Source: Thaumarchaeota archaeon CSP1-1 (GTDB taxonomy: Archaea > Thermoproteota > Nitrososphaeria > Nitrososphaerales > Nitrosopumilaceae). Taken from it: 64,000 nt of DNA. The stretch covers positions 88,289 through 152,288 of the forward strand of contig LDXL01000001.1 in assembly GCA_001443365.1 (NCBI GenBank), written 5' to 3'. The notes under the pieces are model-generated. The model ran no database searches. It saw nothing but the letters and a program-made list of their open reading frames with translations, and was not told the DNA's origin. Below are positions 34,671 through 40,985 of the stretch, one piece after another (within the stretch, counting starts at the first letter, position 1; every line of letters starts with the position of its first letter). A program made the translations under genes and the position numbers.

Positions 34671-34826
34671 ATGCGAAATATGGTAAATACAATGAAACTT
34701 GCCAAAAAATCCGATAAAGATGACTATATGCAACATCTAAGATTGGTTTTTTTAGGAATGATTTCAATTGGCATTATTGGATTTATTATTCAATTCGTAT
34801 TTTCTGTAGCAACATTTGGACGTTAG
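34671..34826 (+). CDS. secE: Preprotein translocase subunit SecE
   Basis: Small essential partner of SecY, 51 residues. It has a short amphipathic N-terminal helix (MKLAKKSDKDDYMQHLR) followed by one membrane segment (LVFLGMISIGIIGFIIQFVF) and a GR end, the archaeal SecE/Sec61-gamma plan. It is immediately upstream of spt5 (six bases), the conserved secE-spt5-L11 order. A TTTATTAA box at 34636-34643 lies at promoter distance. Several in-frame ATGs (34671, 34680, 34692) leave the exact start open. Confidence 0.88.
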   Translation: MRNMVNTMKLAKKSDKDDYMQHLRLVFLGMISIGIIGFIIQFVFSVATFGR

Positions 34827-34832
34827 ATAAAA

Positions 34833-35357
34833 TTGACAGAAGAAACACATGAGATAGTAAAGGCAGATGAAGAACAACCTAGTGTAAAACAACCTACAAC
34901 AAATTCAGGAACAGATACCAAATCTCATCTTTTTGCAATTAGGACTACAGGTGGTCAAGAAAAAGTTGTACTTAACCTCTTACAAAATAGAGTAAATACA
35001 AAAAAAATCAATATTCAATCAGTATTGTTAATTGATAATTTGAAAGGATATGTAGTTCTAGAGGCTATTGATGCAAATGAGGCCTTTAATGCTATTCAAG
35101 GAGTGAGACATATTCGCGGACAATTAAGAGGAGAGCTAGAATTCAAAGATATTGAGGGATATTTGGTAAAAAAATCTACGGTTTCAGAACTTGCTGTGGA
35201 TAAGGTAGTAGAGATTATTGGTGGTCCGTTCAAAGGAATGAAGGCTACTGTTACAAGAGTGGATCACGATAAAGAGGAAGCTACAGTTATTTTGTTAGAT
35301 GCACCATATCAGCTACCAGTTACGGTAGATGCAAACTACTTGAAGCTTAGTGCGTAG
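34833..35357 (+). CDS. spt5: Transcription elongation factor Spt5 (NusG-like)
   Basis: Partner of Spt4 that clamps RNA polymerase and supports processive elongation, 174 residues. A non-conserved acidic N-terminal tail (1-28) precedes the NGN domain (about 30-112; LFAIRTTGGQEKVVLNLLQNR) and a single KOW domain (about 118-170; VVEIIGGPFKGMKATVTRVD). The TTG start follows secE directly. Confidence 0.93.
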   Translation: MTEETHEIVKADEEQPSVKQPTTNSGTDTKSHLFAIRTTGGQEKVVLNLLQNRVNTKKINIQSVLLIDNLKGYVVLEAIDANEAFNAIQGVRHIRGQLRGELEFKDIEGYLVKKSTVSELAVDKVVEIIGGPFKGMKATVTRVDHDKEEATVILLDAPYQLPVTVDANYLKLSA

Positions 35358-35385
35358 CAAGGATTAAATTTTCATTATAAAGTGT

Positions 35386-35874
35386 ATGAATATGGGAGAA
35401 CTACAGAAAATTTCAGCATTGGTAACTGGAGGACAAGCATCTGCAGGTCCACCACTAGGTCCATCTCTAGGTCCCATGGGAGTTAACATAATGGAAGTGA
35501 TTAACACAATAAATGAAAAAACAAAAGATTTTGAGGGAATGAAGGTTCCTGTAATAGTTTCTGTTGATCCTGAGACCAAAAAATGGGAGATTGAAATAGG
35601 TATTCCTTCTGCAGCTGCGCTAATTCTTAAAGAAGCTGGAATTCAGAAGGGTTCTGGTACTTCAGGAACTAACTGGGTTGGAGATATTGGGATGGATGGA
35701 ATCGTTAAGGTGGCCAAGACAAAATTTGAAAAATCCTATGCTAACTCTCTAAAATCCGCAGCAAAAGAGATAGTTGGTACATGTTTATGTTTAGGTATTA
35801 AAGTAGAAGGAAAAACACCCAAGGAGTTTACTGCAGAAATTAATGCTGGTAAATGGGATGAAAAATTTAAGTAA
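35386..35874 (+). CDS. rpl11: 50S ribosomal protein L11
   Basis: GTPase-centre protein uL11, 162 residues. ISALVTGGQASAGPPLGPSL with GPMGVNIMEVIN is the N-terminal thiostrepton-region domain, and the C-terminal rRNA-binding domain runs to about 140 (CLCLGIKVEGKTPKEF). An alternative ATG lies two codons in (35392). The L11-L1-L10 operon is split here by the inverted Lrp gene. Confidence 0.95.
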   Translation: MNMGELQKISALVTGGQASAGPPLGPSLGPMGVNIMEVINTINEKTKDFEGMKVPVIVSVDPETKKWEIEIGIPSAAALILKEAGIQKGSGTSGTNWVGDIGMDGIVKVAKTKFEKSYANSLKSAAKEIVGTCLCLGIKVEGKTPKEFTAEINAGKWDEKFK

Positions 35875-35881
35875 ATTATTT

Positions 35882-36334
35882 CTATGTAAGATAAACAGGA
35901 TCTTTGTCGGTTTTTTGTAATTCAACAAATGTTTCAGTGTTTTGGATCCCATCAATTTTGCCAATTTTTTCAATAACAATAGTGTGTAATGCTTCTAGGT
36001 TTTTGGCATAAACTCTTACTATAATATCAAATCTTCCAGTAACTTCAGAAATTGAAGCTATTTCTGCCGTTTCCATCAAAGCTTTATGAATTTGTTCTTT
36101 TAATTTAGGATCACGGTTAATTCCAACAGAAGCCTTTACATCTATACCTAAAAGAGAATCATCAATAACTATGGTAAATTTTTTTATGAGTTTCTTTTTA
36201 ACCAATCTTTTAATTCGGCTATAGAGAACTGATGCATTAATGCCTAGTTTTTTTGAGAGATTTGGAACGGAAATACTAGCATCCTTAGTCAATTCAAAAA
36301 GTATTTTCATATCCAAGTCATCATAACGGTGCAA
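35882..36334 (-). CDS. Lrp/AsnC-family transcription regulator
   Basis: Archaeal feast/famine regulator, 150 residues. The N-terminal helix-turn-helix is at about 8-55 (ILFELTKDASISVPNLSKKL, then SVLYSRIKRLVKKKLIK), and the C-terminal RAM ligand-sensing domain about 65-145 (SEVTGRFDIIVRVYAKNLEAL). Its ligand may be an amino acid. It interrupts the L11-L1 ribosomal operon. A long-spaced inverted repeat upstream could be its own operator. Confidence 0.9.
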   Translation of the reverse strand: MHRYDDLDMKILFELTKDASISVPNLSKKLGINASVLYSRIKRLVKKKLIKKFTIVIDDSLLGIDVKASVGINRDPKLKEQIHKALMETAEIASISEVTGRFDIIVRVYAKNLEALHTIVIEKIGKIDGIQNTETFVELQKTDKDPVYLT

Positions 36335-36347
36335 TGCTTAGGAAATT

Positions 36348-36417
36348 TTTTCTAATAGGTAATAAATGTAAGTTTTGTATATATTGTTCCTGTAATTTTC
36401 AGTTTATTATTAGAAAA
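36348..36417. repeat. Wide inverted repeat upstream of the Lrp gene
   Basis: TTTTCTAATA (36348-36357) and TATTAGAAAA (36408-36417) are perfect inverted copies with 50 bases between them. The left arm starts 14 bases from the Lrp start, and the right arm points towards the L1 promoter at 36468-36477. A regulator that wraps DNA, as Lrp octamers do, could use both arms. Confidence 0.45.
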
Positions 36418-36467
36418 GAAGAAATTTTTCTAAAACCTTTGATTTTTGCCTAGAACATCCCTAAACG

Positions 36468-36477
36468 ATTTTAAGTA
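36468..36477 (+). promoter_or_regulatory. TATA-like box of rpl1
   Basis: The tract ATTTTAAGTA is centred close to 28 bases before the ATG at 36501, so L1-L10 is likely transcribed as a leaderless unit separately from L11. Confidence 0.5.
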
Positions 36478-36500
36478 GGTTTTCCAGAAAATGTGGCGTA

Positions 36501-37154
36501 ATGATTACAGAAGCTCAACTAAAAGAAATGATAAAGGAAGCAAAATCTGCAGATAAGGAACGTAAATTTAAACAGTCCTTAGAATTGATTATGGTTTTCA
36601 AAGATATTGATGTAAAAAAAGGATTTTCTCTTAACGAAACAGTTCAGCTACCAAAAACAAATTCTCCAGCTGCAGTATGTGTTATGGCCTCTGGAGATAT
36701 GGGATTAAAGGCAAAAAGTGCAAAGGCAGATAGAGTAATAGATAATGATGAATTAAATCGATTAGCAGCCAACAAAAGAGAATCCAGAAAAATGATTAAT
36801 AGTTTTGATTTCTTTTTAGCAGACACTAAGCTTATGCCAGTAGTTGGTAAGGTATTAGGTCAAATCCTAGGTCCAAGAGGAAAGATGCCCATACCAGTTC
36901 CTTTCAATGCCCCCATAGAATCATTTCTTGATAGATTTAGATCTTCAGTCAGAGTTAAAGTTAAAAATTCATTATCAATGTCTTGTAAAATTGGAGATGA
37001 AACAATGGAAGATTCTGACTTGGCATTAAATGCAAATGCTGTAGTAAGTGCAGTTGAAAAAAAATTACCCAACGGTGATAAAAATATCAAAAGAATTATG
37101 GTAAAGACTACAATGGGTAAGATAAGCAAACAACCTCTGCTGGTGAAGAAGTAG
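36501..37154 (+). CDS. rpl1: 50S ribosomal protein L1
   Basis: L1-stalk protein uL1, 217 residues. The segment VVGKVLGQILGPRGKMPIPVP (about 114-134) is the family signature. The N-terminal KQSLELIMVFKDIDVKKGFSLNETVQLP and the RVKVKNSLSMSCKIG strand complete the two-domain fold. In archaea L1 often regulates its own operon by binding mRNA. It is followed after one base by L10. Confidence 0.95.
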   Translation: MITEAQLKEMIKEAKSADKERKFKQSLELIMVFKDIDVKKGFSLNETVQLPKTNSPAAVCVMASGDMGLKAKSAKADRVIDNDELNRLAANKRESRKMINSFDFFLADTKLMPVVGKVLGQILGPRGKMPIPVPFNAPIESFLDRFRSSVRVKVKNSLSMSCKIGDETMEDSDLALNANAVVSAVEKKLPNGDKNIKRIMVKTTMGKISKQPLLVKK

Positions 37155-37155
37155 A

Positions 37156-38022
37156 ATGCACGAAAATAGAACTAGATATCCTAAAAGAAAAACACAGTTG
37201 TATCAACAGCTTCAAGAAATGCCAACGAAATATGATGTGGTAGCACTTGTCCGAATGGAAAAAGTCAGATCTTCTCAGTTGTTACCTCTTAGAAAGAAAT
37301 TCAAAGGGGAAGTTGAAATAATGAGTATTAAAGACAAGGTTGCAAAGAAAGCACTTGAAACTCTAGATATTCCAGGAATAAAAAATATTATTGAGGATCT
37401 TACTGGCCAATGCCTTTTCATGTTTACAAACATGTCACCTTTCAAGCTGAATGTATTACTTGGTAAAAATAAGATATTACTACTTGCACGAGCAGGAGAT
37501 ATTGCAAGTAAGGATATTGTTATTCCAGCAAAAAATACTGGAGTTGCACCTGGTCCTATTCTTACTGATTTTAAGGAAGCTGGAGTTCCGACAAAAATTG
37601 ATCAAGGAACAATTTGGATTACTAAAGATACTACTCCAGTCGAAAAAGGCGGAATTATTTCTCCAAAGTTGGCTACACTGCTAGGAAAACTTGACATAAA
37701 GGCAGTTGAAGCTGGAATCTCTCTTGGGGCAGCTCTTGAAAAGGGGATTCATTATTCAAAAGAAGATCTTGTAATCGATGTTGAGAAATTTAGAAATGAA
37801 CTTACCCAAGCTCATCAAGAAGCAATGGCATTATCTATTGAGGCAGTATATGTAACAAAAGACAATGTAGAACAAATTCTAGCAAAGGCTGCACATGCTT
37901 CTCGTTCTGTATCTGTAGAGGCAGGATATCTTACTGAAGAAACTAAAGAACAGATTTTACAAAAGGGTCATTCCCAAGCCACAAGTTTGTCTGGAAAGGC
38001 TAAAGACTACAAACCAGAATAA
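37156..38022 (+). CDS. rpl10: 50S ribosomal protein L10 (P0), short C-terminus
   Basis: Base of the P-stalk (uL10/P0), 288 residues. The rRNA-binding domain (RTRYPKRKTQLYQQL to about 110) and the archaeal insertion (VPTKIDQGTIWITKDTTPVE) are present, followed by helical repeats that bind L12 dimers (AHQEAMALSIEAVYVTKDNVEQIL, then a second similar helix). It ends in SLSGKAKDYKPE and lacks the acidic tail ending in a GLxxLFG-type motif that most archaeal P0 proteins share with L12. Confidence 0.93.
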   Translation: MHENRTRYPKRKTQLYQQLQEMPTKYDVVALVRMEKVRSSQLLPLRKKFKGEVEIMSIKDKVAKKALETLDIPGIKNIIEDLTGQCLFMFTNMSPFKLNVLLGKNKILLLARAGDIASKDIVIPAKNTGVAPGPILTDFKEAGVPTKIDQGTIWITKDTTPVEKGGIISPKLATLLGKLDIKAVEAGISLGAALEKGIHYSKEDLVIDVEKFRNELTQAHQEAMALSIEAVYVTKDNVEQILAKAAHASRSVSVEAGYLTEETKEQILQKGHSQATSLSGKAKDYKPE

Positions 38023-38032
38023 ATTAAAATAA

Positions 38033-38671
38033 TTAGAGATTTCCTTTAACTTTTGGAAGATTCCAATTATACTTCATTGCAACTAGACGCAGACCTGTTG
38101 TAAGGATTATTCCAATTATTGTTGCTAAATATAATTCTCCTCCAATTACAAGCATGAAATAGAATACTACAACTCCCACAAAACTGGCCGAAGCATAAAG
38201 TTCCTTTACAAAAACTATAGGAATTTCGTTAACAAAAACATCGCGAAGAATTCCACCTCCAACAGCAGTAAGCATTCCTGCTAAAACTATTGCAAGGAAG
38301 TTTAACCCAAAAATGTTAAAGGCAAAAGTGGCACCAATTATTGTAAAGACACCAAGACCAATGGCATCAAATTTTAAAAAAACATTCCAATGTTTTTTGA
38401 GTCTAGAATAAAGAAAAAATAAGATTATTCCAGTAACCACTGTTATTATCAAATAAGTTGGATCCAAGAGGGAATTAGGAGGAAATTTTCCCAACACTAT
38501 ATCACGAATCGTTCCTCCTGCCACGCCGGTAATAGTTGCTAAAATTATAATTCCTACAATGTCTGATTTGTGCTCTATAGCTTTGAATGCTCCAGTCACT
38601 GCAAATGCCATTGTTCCAAAAAGATCTAGAATGTAGATGAATGCATCAGCAGGTATCGAAAGATCGACCAA
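38033..38671 (-). CDS. TRIC/UPF0126-family membrane channel protein
   Basis: A 212-residue protein with about seven membrane segments, built of two similar halves. Each half has a GG-RD element: GVAGGTIRDIVLGKFP (about 50-65) and AVGGGILRDVFVNEIP (about 136-151). These are the signature of the UPF0126 family, whose structurally known relatives are TRIC-type cation channels. It lies between L10 and L12 on the minus strand. The physiological ion is unknown. Confidence 0.88.
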   Translation of the reverse strand: MVDLSIPADAFIYILDLFGTMAFAVTGAFKAIEHKSDIVGIIILATITGVAGGTIRDIVLGKFPPNSLLDPTYLIITVVTGIILFFLYSRLKKHWNVFLKFDAIGLGVFTIIGATFAFNIFGLNFLAIVLAGMLTAVGGGILRDVFVNEIPIVFVKELYASASFVGVVVFYFMLVIGGELYLATIIGIILTTGLRLVAMKYNWNLPKVKGNL

Positions 38672-38743
38672 ACCATATTTTGATTAAATCAAGTTGTAAT
38701 TAATGTTAGGGGTTGTTCTCGTAAAAATTTAAAATTGAAAAAT

Positions 38744-39049
38744 CTAACCGAATAAAGCGGAAAGTCCTTCCATTGCTTGTTCTTCGGATTTTCCAGCTGC
38801 TGCTTCTGCTTCTTTTTTATCTACTTTCTTTGCATCTCCACCATGTGCTGCTGCAGGTGCAGCTGCTACTGCTACTGGTGCTGCCTTTATTGCTTCTTCA
38901 ATGTTTACGTCAGCTAGTGATGCTACAAGTGCTTTAACTTGGGCTTGGTTAACTTCTACCCCAGAGGCTTTTACCAAGTTAGAAATATTATCTTCATTGA
39001 TATCTTTTTTTAGTTTATGTAACATCAATGCAGCGTAAACGTATTCCAT
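38744..39049 (-). CDS. rpl12: 50S ribosomal protein L12 (P1)
   Basis: Acidic P-stalk protein that recruits translational GTPases, 101 residues. The N-terminal dimerisation domain is [20 protein letters not shown] to about 60, then an Ala-rich hinge ([15 protein letters not shown]), then a charged Lys/Glu segment and the terminal SALFG motif. It is on the strand opposite L11-L1-L10, separated from L10 by the TRIC gene, so stalk-protein stoichiometry needs separate control. Confidence 0.95.
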   Translation of the reverse strand: MEYVYAALMLHKLKKDINEDNISNLVKASGVEVNQAQVKALVASLADVNIEEAIKAAPVAVAAAPAAAHGGDAKKVDKKEAEAAAGKSEEQAMEGLSALFG

Positions 39050-39118
39050 TGTTCGAGATTTCCTTAGGGCATAATATAAAACTATGGAGGAGTTTAGGTT
39101 AGAAATTTTTGTTTATTT

Positions 39119-39628
39119 TTAATTAAGTATCTTAAGGCTACGACATATCGAATACAAGTTTCTTTTCAAATTTTTATCGTATAGAGTATCCATTCTTTGT
39201 TTGAGAACCCTTTTAGCTTGTTCTTTTTCAGAGCCTGAAGGGAGTGAAAGAACATTATTTAGCAACTCAGGAAGTGATTCACGTACCCAGCCGTCTAGAA
39301 TGCCATATACCTTTGGTGGGATTTGGACTAGTCTGTCTGAATTCAAATCTAAAATATCTGTAAAATTTTCATGTTCGATTCTATAGATTAGGCTATGAAT
39401 ACAGTTTTCAGGTGTAGGGTTTTGAAGAATTTCTGTCGAACGAGTACCTGCTTTTCCTTGTTCAACTTTATTTTTTAGGCCAACTGGATTAACTATTAAT
39501 CCATTTACTCCAACTTTGGATTCATGTACTCCTGTAACTGTACCAAAAATAAAGTTCCTATAATTACCATCTGGTTTTGATGAAAAAATGTGGTCTCCTT
39601 CCTTTAATCCCTTTTTCTTTCCAAACAC
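39119..39628 (-). CDS. Conserved hypothetical protein, 169 residues
   Basis: A soluble protein of unknown function. The N-terminal third is beta-rich and starts KKKGLKEGDHIFSSKPDGNYR, with FGTVTGVHESKVGVNGLIVNP resembling a small barrel. The C-terminal half is helical (YGILDGWVRESLPELLNNVL, then KEQAKRVLKQRMDTLYDKNLKR). No signal peptide is present. It lies directly upstream of L12 on the same strand, about 70 bases away, and its own promoter region contains the palindromes at 39723-39791. Confidence 0.65.
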   Translation of the reverse strand: MFGKKKGLKEGDHIFSSKPDGNYRNFIFGTVTGVHESKVGVNGLIVNPVGLKNKVEQGKAGTRSTEILQNPTPENCIHSLIYRIEHENFTDILDLNSDRLVQIPPKVYGILDGWVRESLPELLNNVLSLPSGSEKEQAKRVLKQRMDTLYDKNLKRNLYSICRSLKILN

Positions 39629-39722
39629 AAAATGAATTTGTCAGAAGTGTATTTAATTTATCGTAATCTACAGTTCCTAGAAATGTTATCGAAAACGTAA
39701 CTCTAGTCTTCAGCAAACGAAT

Positions 39723-39791
39723 TTATCGATAATCAGTAAAAAGATAATCCTTCACTCCAAGCTTATCTACTTTACTGATAAACTATAGTTT
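39723..39791. repeat. Compound palindromic region
   Basis: Three elements lie end to end. TTATCGATAA (39723-39732) is a perfect 10-base palindrome. A stem-loop spans 39732-39779 with arms ATCAGTAAA/TTTACTGAT and AGATAA/TTATCT and a 15-base loop. AAACTATAGTTT (39780-39791) is a perfect 12-base palindrome. The region lies between divergent genes, about 95 bases from one start and 80 from the other. It may hold operators or a structured RNA. Confidence 0.6.
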
Positions 39792-39840
39792 CTTCGTTTC
39801 AAAAGGTCACAGTTTACTGGATGATCTAATCTCAAAGTTT

Positions 39841-39848
39841 TTTAATAG
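39841..39848 (+). promoter_or_regulatory. TATA box of the 39871 gene
   Basis: TTTAATAG is centred 26 bases before the ATG at 39871, which supports that start and a leaderless mRNA. Confidence 0.55.
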
Positions 39849-39870
39849 AGTAAATTACATCTGAAAACTG

Positions 39871-40797
39871 ATGAAAGGAATGGCTAGATGGAATAAAGTA
39901 GAACAAAGTAGCATCATTGTAGTTCTTTTGTTGACTGTGTCATTTTCTAATCTAGCCTTTGCACAAGAGAACACTACCGAAAATGAAATACCGCCAGCTG
40001 ATACTGACGGTGACGGAATTGCAGACACTACTGACCAATGTATCAATGAAGCAGAAACCATGAATGGATATCAAGATGAGGATGGATGTCCTGATACTGT
40101 ACCTGTACAAGATACAGATAATGATGGAATAGCTGATGATAGTGATGGGTGTCCCACTCAAGCAGAGACTGTAAATGGATTTGAAGATCTTGATGGATGT
40201 CCTGATGTTATACCACTCAAAGACACAGATGGTGATGGAATAACAGATTCATTAGACAAATGTCCAACACAGATAGAAACTGTAAACGGTTTTGAAGATC
40301 TTGATGGATGTCCTGATGTAACTCCTATTGGGGATTTGGATAAAGACGGTATTGCTGACTCATTAGACAAGTGTCCCACTCAGGAAGAAACAGTCAATGG
40401 GGTTGAGGATACAGATGGATGTCCTGATCTGGTAACGGTAAGAGACTCTGATGGTGACGGAATAATAAATACTGAAGACCAATGCCCCAGAGATGGTGAA
40501 ACATTCAACAGTTTTCAAGATACAGATGGATGTCCTGACGTATTACCTGATACTGATAAAGATGATGATAACATAATTGATACAATAGACAAGTGTCCCA
40601 CTCAAACAGAAACTATGAATGGATTTGAAGACTCGGATGGATGTCCAGATACTCCGCCAGTTAATGTGATAGAAGGAAATCAGGTAGAAGAAAAGGGAGC
40701 AGATAACTCTGGTTTATACCAATGGGCAGCTGTAATTGCTGCAGGAATTACTGCAGCTGGTAGCATTGCGGCTGCAAAATACAGAAAACACGGTTAG
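39871..40797 (+). CDS. Secreted thrombospondin type 3 repeat protein
   Basis: A 308-residue surface protein. Residues 13-31 form a signal peptide ending in AFA. Six repeats of about 37 residues run from 44 to about 264, each with an acidic D-D-D-DG-D calcium loop, a cysteine pair and a closing DGCPD. The pattern is D-T-D-G-D-G-I, then CPTQ-ETVNGFED, then DGCPD. One membrane segment near the C-terminus (about 283-302) ends in a basic KYRKHG tail. It is probably a calcium-stiffened rod displayed outside the cell. Nearly identical repeats suggest recent internal duplication. Confidence 0.9.
   Translation: MKGMARWNKVEQSSIIVVLLLTVSFSNLAFAQENTTENEIPPADTDGDGIADTTDQCINEAETMNGYQDEDGCPDTVPVQDTDNDGIADDSDGCPTQAETVNGFEDLDGCPDVIPLKDTDGDGITDSLDKCPTQIETVNGFEDLDGCPDVTPIGDLDKDGIADSLDKCPTQEETVNGVEDTDGCPDLVTVRDSDGDGIINTEDQCPRDGETFNSFQDTDGCPDVLPDTDKDDDNIIDTIDKCPTQTETMNGFEDSDGCPDTPPVNVIEGNQVEEKGADNSGLYQWAAVIAAGITAAGSIAAAKYRKHG
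40005..40670 (+). repeat. Six tandem 111-base coding repeats
   Basis: The repeats encode the thrombospondin type 3 units. The bases for GFEDLDGCPD are almost identical in repeats two and three, and the CPTQ-ET segment recurs in five. The fifth unit is two codons shorter. Confidence 0.8.
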
Positions 40798-40985
40798 ATT
40801 GGTTCTCAAATAATTGGGTTTTCGTATTTTTAATTAAATTTTAATAAAACCATTTAAAATGTTTCAAGGCATAAACTACATAATTATTAGCAGTGCTACG
40901 CTTTTCGTTAAGATATTGATTTAGCGAAATTGGGCTTTTTTTATTTACAAAATTCTTAATATCGGTCGATAGGAGACATTTCAAG

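Noticed and set aside
40000..40670. CRISPR-like regular repeats
   Set aside because: The repeats are contiguous, in frame and encode calcium-binding units; there are no spacers.
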